NCBI GenBank assembly: GCA_017979445.1
Contig: CM030717.1
Coordinates: forward strand, 14,990,086-15,054,085
Direction of reading: 5' to 3'
DNA length: 64,000 nucleotides
From: Akebia trifoliata
Taxonomy: Eukaryota > Streptophyta > Magnoliopsida > Ranunculales > Lardizabalaceae
Shown in pieces: positions 43,488-55,198 of this stretch (positions within the stretch are counted from its first letter, which is position 1; each line of letters starts with the position of its first letter). The translations under genes were made by a program, and so were the position numbers. The notes under the pieces are model-generated. The model saw only the letters and a program-made list of their open reading frames with translations. It did no database searches and was not told where the DNA came from.

Positions 43488-45062
43488 TTATTGTTGGGGC
43501 GGGTTGGCAGGCCCATCTAGGATGAGAGCCTTTTTATCAATTAGGTTTTGTACTTGATGCTTGAGCTGCCAGCATTGGTCTGTAGAGTGCCCTAGTGCAC
43601 CCATATTGAATTCGTAGAATAAATTGGGGTTGTATCTTGGTCCTTTGGTAGCCTCCAGATTTGGCGGGCGTTTTGTAAGATACTCACCCCTGAGTAAGAT
43701 TGGCAGTAATTTCGATAGTGTCATGAGTAACCTGGTAAACACTCTGTTTACTCTGTTGGGTCATGCCTGTTGGTTCTGCCCGTATAGTGGTGCCTACTGT
43801 GCAACTGGTGGAGGATTTGCCCTGAATTGGTTTTGGGGTGGAGGGTTCCATGTTGGCGGTGCTGGTGCCCATGAATTGGATGGCGCTTGTGGTCTTGGTG
43901 CTGGTGAAGGGATGAAGAGGGGTCGATTCGGCTGTACGTTATTTACCTGAGTTTCTTCCCTCTTCTTCCCAGGAGGCACTGGCTTTCTCTGAGAAAGGAT
44001 TCCTGTTGTTGCCCCTAGACTCGTGAAATCGAAGATCAGATCGGTTCGGATCCCATCCTTGACCCGATCTGCTACTTGTACCAGGTTCGAGAATGTGCCT
44101 GTGGTGTGCCCCACTAGATGAGTATAGAAGGCGTGTCCTGGCGTTGAGATAAACGTAGTGTTCATCTCTTGTTCTGTCATTGCGGGCCTTACTTGTGAGG
44201 CGGACTCTCGCCATCTCTGTGCATACTCTTTCACCGTTTTCCTATGCTTCCTTGTTATTTTGGCCATGTCATTTCAATCTAGCCCCACATCAGTATTGAA
44301 TCGGTAATTTTGCCAGAACATCTCGGCTAAGTCTTGCCAGTTCTTAATAAGTGAGTGGTCTAGTCCAGAAAACCATTTGAGCGCCGGCCCCGTTAAGCTC
44401 CTTTGAAACAACTGCACCAACAACCTGTCGTCCTCGCCATATTGACACATGGATCCACAATATAACTTCAGATGCGACAGCGGACACCCTATTCCGTTAT
44501 ACTTTTCAAACTCGGAACATTTGAACTTAGCCGGCAATTGAGCATTGGGGTAGAAGCAAAGATCCTTGAATCGAGTTCCACTCATGGTGTTGAGGCATTT
44601 CATCTTCCTCATTTCTTCTTGCAAAGACTAGATTTGCTGATCCAACTTTTCGTCCGTTGAGCTCTTGGCTTCCATAGCCCTGTATTCACATTCATCATCG
44701 GGAATGACCACAGGGGGTAGTCGATTCTGTGGGATATAGAGTGGAGGCCCCTGGTATTCTGGCACTGCAGGTGGCATTATGGTTTGAGGTCCCTGTGGAA
44801 GTTGCTCGGGTAACTCTTGATTTGACCCGGATGCGTGCTGTTGTATCGTTTGAGCTTGCAGGATGCTGGCATTGGCTAACACGGTACTCACTATCTTTCC
44901 TTGCCTCTCAATTATCTTTAGTAGTGTTGTGATTTGTGGATCGATACAAAATGTTTCCGTTACTGGGGGTTGTGCTGGTTCAGAAGAACTCATGGTGACT
45001 GTAGATGATCTCAGAAAATAGGGAGGCACTTCTGGCTGCTTGTATTTCTTTCGCTTGGCCAC
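43488..45062 (-). pseudogene. gag: D gag
   Basis: Begins MAKRKKYKQPEVPPYFLRSS (45062). After a stop: RFKDLCFYPNAQLPAKFKCS, EFEKYNGIGCPLSHLKLYCG, RSLTGPALKWFSGLDHSLIK, a stop, then TVKEYAQRWRESASQVRPAM, the retrotransposon gag core. The last part, 43742-43488, has the Tat knuckle region with the first Cys and His lost (LFYEFNMGALGHSTDQC) and QLKHQVQNLIDKKALI. In-frame stops near 44625, 44271 and 43791 plus frame changes after 43790. Shares the FKCSDFEKYNGIGCPLSHLKL block with F gag. Confidence 0.88.
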
Positions 45063-45179
45063 CTATGGGTACAGAAGACCAAGCATTACTATCTTGTTTA
45101 CAAAAAGTAAAGATGTATGATGTTTTATTAGGTCGGGTAAAGTTGTTTATTATGAGTTCTAACGAAAAAGTAATTTCTC

Positions 45180-45690
45180 AGAGCGGAGCAGGTATCAACA
45201 CGAAGTTGGTAAAATGTTTTACAAAAGAATTACATCAACACGGAGCTGGCATCGACGCGGAGTCGGTAGCATTTTTTTTTTAACAGAATTAACTCAGCGT
45301 GGAGCTGGCATCGACACGGAGTCGGCATCAACACGAAGTTGGCATCATCATGGAGCTGGCATCGACACAAAGTCGGAAAAAACATTTTGAAAAATAATTT
45401 CATCAGTACGGAGCTGGCATTGACACGGAGTTGGGAAAATATTTTGAAAAGGTAATTTCATCAGCACGGAGTTGGCATCGACAAGGAGTCGGAAAAATAT
45501 TTTGAAAAGGTAATTTCCTCAACACGGAGCTGGCATCGACACGGAGTCGGGAAAACATTTTGAAAACGAAATTATCTCAGCACGGAGCTGGCATCGACAT
45601 GGAGTCGGGAAAATATTTTGAAAAAGTAATTTCATCAACACAGAGCTGGCATCGACACGGAGTCGAGAAACTATTTTGAAAAGTAATTTA
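45180..45690 (-). repeat. Tandem double mini-hairpin array in D leader
   Basis: Units of 55-65 bp, each with two adjacent stems around the same loop ACGGA: CAGC-ACGGA-GCTG and CGAC-ACGGA-GTCG (plus strand), then a spacer 'aaaatattttgaaaa'. About seven units; edges degenerate. A decayed version lies in F (52935-53239 and 61208-61330). Confidence 0.75.
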
Positions 45691-46049
45691 TGAGATTAAT
45701 CGAGTTGGAACAACCCATGTTTTTGGTAGCCTCCAATTCAGTTATCTGAAATCACCGCCGGCCAGGCAGATCTCCAAGGAAGAGGCGGCACATAATGACA
45801 CTCTTAAATCACCTTGTTCCTTGAATAGATGTAGTCTATCCCCCTCGTATCAGCAGGGTAAGATCTTTCTAGGCACCGGCTTTGATCAAGGACAGCAATT
45901 GGTGCTTTTTGAAATCTGATATTTTTTCTTTTTTTGAAAAAGATTGAATTCCCTTGGATTTGATTGATTGATTGTTATCTTTGCTAGATCATGGACTTGG
46001 TTCGAAATTGGATATGGATCCGATTTGTAGTGGATCTTGATCTTAGACC

Positions 46050-46520
46050 TAGTCAAAACGGATCTGGGTTGTGGTCCCAGTTGAAAAGGATTTGGATCTG
46101 GGTCGTGGACCCAGTTGGTATGGATATGGATCTGGGTTGTGAACCCAGTTGAACAGGATCTGGGTCGTGAACCCAATTGAATTGGATCTGGGTCGTGGAC
46201 CCAGTTAGATTGGATCTGGGTCTTGAGCCCAGTTGAAAGTGGATCTGGGTCGTGGACCCAGTTGGATTGGATCTAGGTCTTAAGCCCAGTTGAAAATAGA
46301 TCTGGGTCGTGGACCCGATTGGATTGGATCTAGGTCGTAAATCCAGTTGGAAATGGGTCTAGGTCGTGGACCCAGTTGAAAATGGATCTGGGTCGTGAAC
46401 CCAGTTGGATTGGATCTGGGTCGTAAGCCCAGTTGAAAATGGGTTTGGGTCGTGGACCCAGTTGGAAATGGATCTGGGTCGTGAACCCAGTTGAAATGAA
46501 TCTGGGTCCTGGACCCATTT
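46050..46520 (-). repeat. 28-30 bp hairpin array in D leader
   Basis: About 16 units, most holding the palindromic core CTGGGTC-GTG-GACCCAG or CTGGGT...ACCCAG. F has the counterpart with A/T outer pair (61770-62255). Confidence 0.8.
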
Positions 46521-47967
46521 TTTATTTTGGCGATGGACAATAATGCGTTTGATTGTAGGCGAGATTGATAGTGTACCACGTGAGGTGGGGTCAACTTTGA
46601 TCGATAGGATGCATGCGAGTTCGGTTTTGATCAAACAAAGAAAGGCAACGATGAGTAGGCCTTAAGTTTTTTTTAAAAAAATGATCCATTTAAGTATTTT
46701 CAAGCCTTAAACAACAAAATAAAAATAAATCCGAGAAAAAACGTTGTCAAGTCTGATGTTGGGAACAAAATGAGCAAAAAAAAAAATTATTTATTTATTT
46801 TTAAATCCGTATCTCCAACACGGATGGGCATAAAATACGCCGAACCGTACTTTAAATACGGACCAGTACGAATTTTTGGCTATATAAATTTTTTTTTTTT
46901 TTTTAAGTTTTGTTAATCCAAAATGAGGCACATTGCCTCTGATTTTTGGCTTGGGCAAAAAAAAAATTACATTTTTTATTTTTCATTTTTTATTTTTTTG
47001 TTTTTGATATTCGCGCTTGACCGATGGTAGGGGAACTCCAAGCCTAAGATTCGTATTGGTCCGTGTTCGAGGCACGGGTGGAGCAGTCATTGTCTTGTCC
47101 GTACTTCTAACACGGTTGAAACGTCCACTGTTTCATCCGTGCCTCTAAAACAGATAAGGCACTTACTATTTCATCCGTGTTTCTGGAATGGATGAGATAC
47201 ATTTATGTCTACCCGTATTATGGACACGGACCAGAAAGAAATCCAGTTTCTGTACATCACAGAAACTGGTTCCTTAGCCATGTCTTTCATGTTTCCCCTG
47301 TTTTAAATTTTTTTTTTTTGCTCACTGTTTTTTTTTTTCTTGTTGAACATGATGCAACATGAATCCCTCCCCTTTTACCTAAGGGGAGATAAAAGAGAAC
47401 AAAATAAGCCTACAATGTACTTGCCTCATTTTGGCTTACAACTTGGGCTCCAGGGCCTGAAACAACTTGTACAATTACAACCTTGCTTGGGGGTCGATGT
47501 AATGTTGGAAACTCGTGTCCTAGCATTGTCTAGTCGGGTACATGCATGCGGCTTAATAGGTGGCTTTACGGCTACCCGATCTTCAAACCTCGATGCATAC
47601 CGAAGCACAGATGTCGTTGGTTGGTGATCGGGTTTGATGTGTTCATCCCTGACAATTGAAATAACGATCTCAAGCCGTAGAACTACTAAGCATCGGGGCT
47701 AAGTATGTTGAGGGTGGGGTGGCTTGGAAGTGGAGCTATGCTCGTAAGTGCACACCTGCATTTTCATTCATCATTTTTCATCGACCCCCTTACATATATC
47801 CTCGAAGCAAAAGAAAGTAAATATTACAACATGTCACTTGGAACAAAAATGAAAGAACATGAACAACAAACACAAACTATGTTAGTAAACCAAATAAAAA
47901 TAAAAATAGAAAAATTTGTTTTGATTTTTTTGGAAGCGACCGAGTTGACACGAGGGTAGAACCTTGG

Positions 47968-47985
47968 TCTTCAGTGGAGCCGCCA
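47968..47985 (-). other. Primer binding site of D
   Basis: Minus strand TGGCGGCTCCACTGAAGA, two bases from the LTR. tRNA-Arg type with mismatches. Confidence 0.65.
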
Positions 47986-47987
47986 GC

Positions 47988-50221
47988 TGTAGGTACGTGA
48001 TTTTCGTCATTACGATGGCCACATTTACTAAAGATTTGGAGTCGCCACCATTCATATTGTAAGTAGGTGTGAATGGTCACCCGAGGTACATTTTTGCAAA
48101 ATTGTTATTTTTGGCTCGTAGTGACTCACGATGGATAAGGATAAGTCAAACCTTGAGATTTGGGGTAAGCGACTCGGTTGGAGAAAAGGGAAGGTGTTAG
48201 GCACCCCTTTCTCCCCGCCACGTGGAGGTAACCTCAAATAACTCGATCATTTTGATTTTTAAAAGAAAGTGAAAAGTGTGCCATGTGGGTGCATTTGTTC
48301 CCTAAGTAGGGATTTAATTTTGGCTTGATCATAGGGTCATTTCATTGATGAAAATGACCCTTATGAACCTTTAGCCTTGGGGTCCAATCATTACAAAGGT
48401 AAAATAAAATAGAAGAGGGGGATGTTAGAAGAGGGAAGAGGAGAAGGTTAGAGAGAGAGAGGGGAGGGGGAAGTCTAGAATCCACCTTGAAGCTTCTTTC
48501 CTCTTCTTTCTTCTTCTTCTAAATCTTCTTAGGTCCTTAGTGAATTATGTGAATGAAGTTACTTTTAGAAGGTGGTATGAGAGAGTAGTAGAGTAGAAGA
48601 GGGGTGAGTAGATTTTTTAAGGAGACTTGGTAACCATTTTTGGGAGGAGGGGAGGGGTATTTATAGGTGTTGGGAGAGTATTTGGGGATATAATGGGGTG
48701 AGAGGTTGAAAAGATGGATAATGGCATAGGTTTTAAAGGTGGGGGGTATGAAATTTGGAGTTAGGAGAGGGGTAATTATGTAATGAAGGTAAATGGGTTG
48801 TGTTTTGATCCAAATGGTTTGGATCTTACCCAAACCATTTGGGTGGAGTGTTTAAAAGGGTGAGTTGATGGGTGTTTAAGAGGGTGGTTGATTGATTAAG
48901 TGGTGTTTGATTTAAGAGAATGGAGGGTGTAAGATGGTGGTTGGGAGGGTGAGGGAGATGGTGACATGTGGCATGATGTGTGGATGTTAGAGATTTAGAT
49001 TTAATTGATAGGAGAGGTTGAGTGTTTGATTTGAGAGGATGGGTATAGGTTTAGGTTGTAGAGATAGGTTTATAAGAAATGATGATGGTAGATTAGGGAG
49101 AGGTATGATGATAGTAAGTTAGGGGGAGGTGTGGGTTGATGTGTTTGATTTGAGAGAATAGGGGTTAGGGAGTTATGAGGGTAGGTTAGGGGAGTATGGG
49201 TTAATGGTGTTTGATTTTAGAGAATGGAGGTTTATAGGGAGTAATGAGGGTAGGTTAGGGGAGGGTATGGGTTGATGTGATTTTGTAGAGAAAAGGTGAT
49301 GGGGGTAGTTAATTTTTTAGAGAAAAGTGATGGGTGGTTGGTTTGATGAGAGAGGTGAGAGAGGATGATGACATGTGTCACCTTTCGATGGTAAAAGAGT
49401 GATTGGTTGATGTGGGTTGTGGTTTATGGGTTAGGGTTGTGGGTTAGATATGACTTGGATGTGGACTTGGGCTTAGGGGCATTGGGCTTGAGTTTTAGGA
49501 AAGGTTAGGGGTTTTTTGGATTGGGTTGGGATCATTTTGGGTTGGATTTTGGAGGGTGGGTAGGTTTTAGGTTTTTAGATGGTGTGGGATTGGATTTAGG
49601 TTAGGGGATAAGGGGAGAAATTGATTTTTGGAGAATTGAGGGTTCATGAGCCATAAGTGGGCTTAGGTTTTTGGATTTTGAGATGGAGCGGTGAAGGGAT
49701 ATAGGAGGTGGTAGGCGTCCCAAGTCTCGTTTTTTAATTTTATTAATTTTTTTGTGATTTTTGAACTCATTGATTTGATTAGAAATGTCACGTGTTGGCA
49801 AATCGGACTTTTTGGGCCAGTTGAAGGATTTATCGATTTTTTTGGATGTCAGCGTGGAGCGGTGAAGGTTGGGTCATCATGGGATGGGTCCGATCCCTTT
49901 GGTGGGTCCCTTAGACCATTGGGTGGTCTTGGGGGCCTCGATTCGATCAAAATGTCACTTTTTAGTGATTCGTGCCTTTGAGGCCCGTTGGCCTATTTTG
50001 TTGGAAAATAGATATTTTTGAATGGAGCGGGGTAAATGGGAGCATGTCGAATCTTTTTGATAGACCTACTAACCCATTGAGAGGTGTTAGAGGCTTTGAT
50101 TCTGGCAAAAATGTCATGTTTCGATGATTCGGGCCATCAAGGCTCGTTGGCTCATTTTTGTGAAACATTGTTATTTTTGGGCCCTTTCGAGTGAGGGCCC
50201 GTTCAAATTGGGGTGTCTACA
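47988..50221 (-). repeat. 5' LTR of D
   Basis: TGTAGGTACG...TGTCTACA in plus orientation, 2234 bp. R-U5 hairpin at 48180-48214, PBS-like word at 48038-48047, TATA at 48658-48666 reversed. U3 holds a 70-75 bp minisatellite (48990-49320, word gatttgagagaatgg) and a larger repeat of about 165-175 bp (49680-50170, 'tggagcgg...aaatgtca'). Confidence 0.88.
48658..48666 (-). promoter_or_regulatory. TATA box of D 5' LTR
   Basis: CTATAAATA on the minus strand; the promoter that would drive D transcription through the leader and gag. Confidence 0.65.
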
Positions 50222-51875
50222 GACAAAATTAACCTTTTTGAAATCCTTGACTTCGTGGCATAGAGCTCGTTTGAAATCTTGGATAATTTTTTTTTACGTT
50301 TCAAACCATACAATGCAATCTTTGAATTTTTTTCTTTTCTCCTTGTTGATTCGGAATTTTGAACTTATTTTTCCCTCTTCATGTAAGTTACGTGGTTGTC
50401 TTGAGAGGGCTTAGTATAGCCGTTTTGAGAGAGACTTGCTTTGAAGATGCATAACGACCTAATATTTTAGTATTTGGTGAGTTCTCCTATTTCGGATGCG
50501 GGGAGAATCATTATTGACCAGACTGTTGAAATTAAAGCCTTAGAGGATAGACTTGATGCCTACTATGCTTCGCATGGAAATGTTTGAGTAGTTCTTAATC
50601 CGTTGTCCCCTTTTGTAATTTACTTTTAAGAAGAGCTGTGTAGTATTGTTTGAAATAAATGAAATGAAAAAATAAGTTTTTTTACATAGTGGCCTCAGAT
50701 ATATCTACTGCTTTTAAAAACTCTTGGTTTCGAGAAAGTCCTAGATTTTTCATCATAAGCCAAAAATAGTAATTTTGATGATGCATTTCTTTTTGTTTTA
50801 GATTTTGAAATATTGTCTTTGTTGAATAATATATGACAGACCAATGTTTTCCAACTCTGAACTTTGACGATCATGGTATTTTTTCCAAATATCAAGGATG
50901 CAAGTGTCCACAAATCCTTAGCATCTTTATAGTCATCCCCGAAACTATGAATTTTGACTGAGTTATTTTATTATTATTATTTTTTTGTTATTTTCCTTTT
51001 TGCCTTTGGCACCAGTTATGATTTTCACTAGACCCGATTTCCATGTTTTTGCTCATCGACATCCTTTTCGGATTTTCATTGTGCCGGTGGTTTTGATCTT
51101 ACTATAGATTGATTTTTTTTACTCACAATACCCTTACGGGTTTTCACCATGCCCTTTCATTTTATGCTCATTTTATAGATTTTCACTTTAAACCCCTTCT
51201 CAGTTTCTTTGTACCCCTCGTGGCTTGATGACTCAAGTTGAGCTGCGATATCGAACACTTTACTCTTATAGTGACGTTATTTCTTGAGTAACGGATCTGG
51301 ACTTCCCTCTTGACAATTTTCATAGTACGGTGACTCAAGTTGAGCTTCGAGATCAATGACTATATACTTCATGTCACTTTTTTTTCAAATATCCAATCTG
51401 ATCTCCCCTCTCGGGTCTTCCAATGACTATGGTGGCTCGAAATCTGAATTAAGTAGCAAGATCAATTATACCTTGACGATGTTTTTGATGATATACTTTC
51501 ACCATTACTAAGTTGTCTTAAACCATTCCCTAATCTAAAAGGACTTTAAATAGGACAAAACGTAGGCTTAGGCTAGGGTTGTGAAATGATAAGAAATGTT
51601 GAATCTGGATTCATTGAGGGATAGAATGGACATGGGATTTGTCTATTTTTGTTTCAAAAATATGATCTATGTCTCTTCCTAGTGTCTCACAAACTTGTTT
51701 AGGTAGGAGATTTAGGTCGAGCTTAAGATCAAATATTCAAGATTTTTGACTTTTTTTATTTTTTTGTACTTTTGCCGTTTATAGTTTATCCTCATGCGGG
51801 TCAGGAGTATACTTTGGCATTTTTTTTGACTTTAGATCTTTTTTTTTCTTCTTTTTATAAAGGTGACTTGTCCCG
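50222..51875 (-). other. F 3' UTR, right of D
   Basis: Continues 22464. 50222-50290 matches D 23645-23710. 50290-50620 has no match in D and contains a plus-strand open stretch at 50471-50587 (ends AYYASHGNV-stop; ALEDRLDA before it) of unknown origin. 50620-51870 is the shared Tat 3' UTR (as D 24775-26150). It joins directly to gag near 51875, so protease to integrase are deleted in F. Confidence 0.6.
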
Positions 51876-52740
51876 GTCTTGTTCAGTTATGTTCATCTTT
51901 TGTTCAGTCATTGGTGGCTTCACATTGGAGGCCGATTCCCGCCACCTCTAGGCATACTCTTTCATATTAGCTTCCGAGTCATCTTGGCCATGTCATTTCT
52001 ATCCAATCCCATGTCCATGTTAAATTTGTACTCTTCTGAAAAAATTGTAGCCAAGTCCTACCAACTCTTAATTCAAGAATGATCCAACTGAGAGAACCAT
52101 GAAAGGGTCGTTCTTGTTAGATTTCTCTAAAAAATCTGGACCAAAAACCTATCAACATCACCAAACTTGCACATAGATCCATATTAGAGTTTCAAGTGGG
52201 ACAGAGGGCACCCGATACCATTATACTTCTCGAAGTCAGAACACTTGAACTTTGGCGGTAACGGTGCATTAGAGTATAGGCATAGATCTCTGAACCTCAT
52301 TTCATTCACGGAGTCCTTGTCTTTCATCCCTATAATCTCTTCTTCGATTGCCTCAAGCTTGTTGGCAATTTTCTCCTCTATGATATCCCTCACTTCAACT
52401 ACTCTAAATTCACATTCTTCTTCTTGAATGACCTTTTCTCGTAGTTGATTGCAGTGAATGTGAATTGGTGATCCTTGATTGATAGGAGCCATGGCTGGTA
52501 AGACATTTTGCGCTGGTAGCTGTTGTTGTTGTTGTTGTTGTGATTGTTCTAGTGTAGCCTGATTTGTGCGGGTAGCTTAATGTTGAGCAGCCTGAATGAT
52601 CTAGGATTTACCATTAATAGATCCAGAATTTTTTTCATTTTTTCTAGTGCCTTCACCACTATATCTAGCTTCGAGGTGAGCTATGTTATTACTTCTGTCA
52701 CTGACTGTTGAGGTTGCTCTGAAGTGCTCATGGTTGGTTT
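51876..52740 (-). pseudogene. gag: F gag remnant
   Basis: Minus strand. Open at 52492-52184: DSVNEMRFRDLCLYSNAPLP, then PPKFKCSDFEKYNGIGCPLS, almost the same as D gag. Upstream begins MSTSEQPQQSVTEVI near 52732 with a (ttg)n run at 52523-52541 coding Asn/Gln. Downstream pieces with stops reach RWRESAS and MTEQKMN near 51890. No pol follows. Confidence 0.8.
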
Positions 52741-53234
52741 CGAGCATAAAAATATGGAGGATTGTCAGGTGGAAAGTACTTCTTTCTAGGTCGTTTGGCT
52801 ACCTATGGACAAGAGGTTAAGCGTTAATATATGATTTACATAATGAAGATGCATGATGCTTTATTAGGTCAAATTAAATTAATTGGTAAAGTTGGATTAA
52901 GAAAACCCTGGGTTGGGTTGGTCGGATTTCTATCAGCATGGAGCTGGGGTTCGTTTGCACAGAGGCAAATGTTGATCAGCACGGGACTGAAGGTTTATTA
53001 GCATAGAACTATAGGTTTGTCAATACGGAACTGGAGGTTTATCGACACGGATTCAGATATTTGTTAGCATGGAACTAAAGGGATATCGTCACTGAGCTAG
53101 AGGTTTGTAAGTACTGAGCTGGAGGTTTGTCAATATGGAGCTAGAGGTTTATAGGCACTGAGCCAGAGGTTTGTCAGCATAGAGATGGAAGTTTGTCAAC
53201 ATGGAGCTGAAGGGTTATCGACACAGAGCCAGAG
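52741..53234 (-). other. F leader, part between gag and H
   Basis: 52930-53234 is a decayed mini-hairpin array of about 30-bp units such as 'cagcatggagctg' and 'gaggtttgtc'. H is inserted in it; the array resumes at 61208. Confidence 0.6.
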
Positions 53235-53239
53235 GTTTG

Positions 53240-54785
53240 TGAAAGCGCCCTCGATCCGCGGGGTGCGCGGATCCGCTTTTGATCCTTGAGGTTTGGGAGT
53301 CGCCACCTAGTTATTACGGTCTAGGAACCAAACTGACTCTAAAATGGATAAAAAACTAATCTACTACAGAAAAACTGAATCCGGGGATTACATTACGGGG
53401 TTGGAAGGTGTTAGGCACCAATCCCACCCGGTCAATGCCGGTCTCTACTTATCCCAAATAAGACTACATTGCTAATGACAAAACCTAGATAAAAATATAA
53501 CAGAAATGTTACCTTCGATACGCAAAGATTCTATTCCCTTAGATCTGGTGAAACTGCTCCTTGTAGCGTACTCATTGCTTCATTCCGTCTCCGGATCTGA
53601 TTTCTAATCTCCTAAGCAAAGTATTTCCTTCTTGGATCTGGATTCTTCGAATTTGTTATGGATTTTGGGGTGTTTTTGAAACGCTTTTAAGTTTTTTTAG
53701 GCTAAAATCAAAGCATGGGTGTTAGGTAAGGAGTTGGGACTTCAAAATTAGGATTTTTGAGATGTTGTGGAGGCTTCTTCACCTACTTTTTCTAGGGTTT
53801 TTTCTTTGATACGAAAATAGGGTGTGGAGGCTCCTATTTATAAAGTTTTTTGAGAGAATTAGGGTTTGATTAGGGTTTCTTTTAGGGTTTCAATTAGGGT
53901 TTAGACTTTGGTCTCATGAGATTGACTTAGTCTTTAAGGTTTTAATTTAGGGTTTTGACTTTAGTCTTATGAGATTGACTTGATTAGTTTAGATTAGGGT
54001 TTTGATTTAGGGTTTGGACTTTAGTCTTATGATATTGACTTGATTAGTTTAGATTAGTGTTTTAATTTAGGGTTTGGACTTTAGTCTTGTGAGATTGACT
54101 TTAATACTTTGACTTTAGTCTTTCTTGTTTGGCTTTTAATATCTTGACTTTAGCCTTACTTGACTTTAGTCTTACTTGATTGACTTTAATGTTTCACTTT
54201 ACGTTATTTAATGATTTAAATTGTAAAATTATCGTTTTGCCCCCAGAGAGGATTTTTTACGTTTTAAGTCGTTTTTCAATGTTTCAAGATGTTTTGGAAT
54301 CAGTTTTTCGTAAGGAATTCAATGGGAATGTTGATTTTTTTCATTTATGAAATTTTGTGTGTGAAATGGTCGTGAATTTTATGAGGGGTATTTTCATAAT
54401 TTTGTCAAATTTTGTGAAAATTGGCGAAGTGGTTTATTTGGTTTCGATTTGTTGTTTTATGTGTTTGAATGGATTTTTCTAAGCGTAACGTAGGTTCTAG
54501 GGTTGTTTTGATGTTAGGGGTATTTTGGTAATTTGGTCATTTTTAGTGATTTATATCGGGAAGCTTCTTTTTCTTTGCAAGATAATGATTTCTATGTTTC
54601 TGGGGTCGTATTTTCCTAGCGTAGCGTGGTTTCTAAATTTTGTCAGATCGAGATACCTCATCCGAATTTCTGAAACACATCTGGTAACAAAATAAAGCAT
54701 TGGAATAAACCTCCATCATTGGGAACCGTAGCGATCGAGTTGACGAGTTGATTAATCAGGCGAGTGCAAAAATGGGGTATCTACA
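53240..54785 (-). repeat. 3' LTR of H (family 1)
   Basis: 1546 bp. R-U5 hairpin at 53397-53425, PBS-like word at 53296-53305, TATA at 53834-53842 reversed, telo-box copies (agggttt) at 53870-54080. First base pairs in sense TGTAGATACC, one change from the family consensus. Confidence 0.9.
53834..53842 (-). promoter_or_regulatory. TATA box of H 3' LTR
   Basis: TATAAATAG in reverse (ctatttata). Confidence 0.65.
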
Positions 54786-55198
54786 GATGCCCCTCTGCCA
54801 AGCAAACTAGATAGGAAATCTATTTTGATAGATAGTGCGATATCTGAATGCCAAAGCTAATGACAGTTCATTTTGCTGCCTGATTGAGCCATTCGTCGAG
54901 CTGTTCGGATCCTTGAGGGAAAAACTCTCCCCGAACTTTAAATAAAAAATGTGAGGTCCTTGAGCGCGCGAGCTCTCGCTGGCAGTGTCAGATCCTTGAA
55001 TTTTAGAAAATTCTCCTTGACTGATGTAACAATTGTGCAAGTGTGTGGACCCAAAATCTGAGATAGATTTCAAAGAGTTTGAGTTGAAAATGAGTCAAAT
55101 CTAAGCACAGAATAAAAATGAATTAAGCATAAACTGAGCATAATTGGAGCGTAAACTGAGCATAATCTGAGCATAGATTGAGCATAAACTGAGCATAA

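Larger units (their letters stand above)
45063..47967 (-). other. D leader (5' UTR), 2.9 kb of hairpin repeats
   Basis: From gag outwards: mini-hairpin array (45180-45690); conserved leader block with hairpin at 45823-45841; 28-30 bp hairpin array (46050-46520); AT-rich runs (46640-46820, 46885-46905, 46960-47005); stems such as CCGTA...TACGG and CCGTG...CACGG at 46805-47230; and a PBS-proximal part (47340-47960) alignable with F 62640-63250. The 95-codon plus-strand ORF at 47340-47627 matches nothing I know and lies in this noncoding zone. Confidence 0.65.
22465..50221 (-). mobile_element. Element D: Tat-like retrotransposon carrying a host gene fragment and two nested insertions
   Basis: Minus strand: 5' LTR (50221-47988), PBS, long leader, gag, protease, linker, RT, two RNases H, integrase, a 2.7 kb 3' UTR with HD-ZIP IV gene pieces, PPT, and 3' LTR (23478-22465). 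Flanks are gacag (22460-22464) and gacaa (50222-50226), a duplication with one mismatch. Nested inside are element E (29096 to about 38314) and a solo LTR (41056-43101). Without them it would be about 16.5 kb, in the range of large Tat/Ogre elements. Confidence 0.85.

Noticed and set aside
46050..46520. CRISPR array
   Set aside because: Spacers are not unique, units are contiguous palindromes, and the context is a plant retrotransposon leader.
47340..47627. 95-codon plus-strand ORF as a host gene
   Set aside because: It lies antisense in the PBS-proximal leader of D, which aligns with F 62640-63250 where the frame is not kept.
50471..50587. Short plus-strand open stretch ending AYYASHGNV-stop, as a captured gene exon
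   Set aside because: Only 38 codons and no family I recognise; kept as part of the variable-slot finding but not called as a gene.
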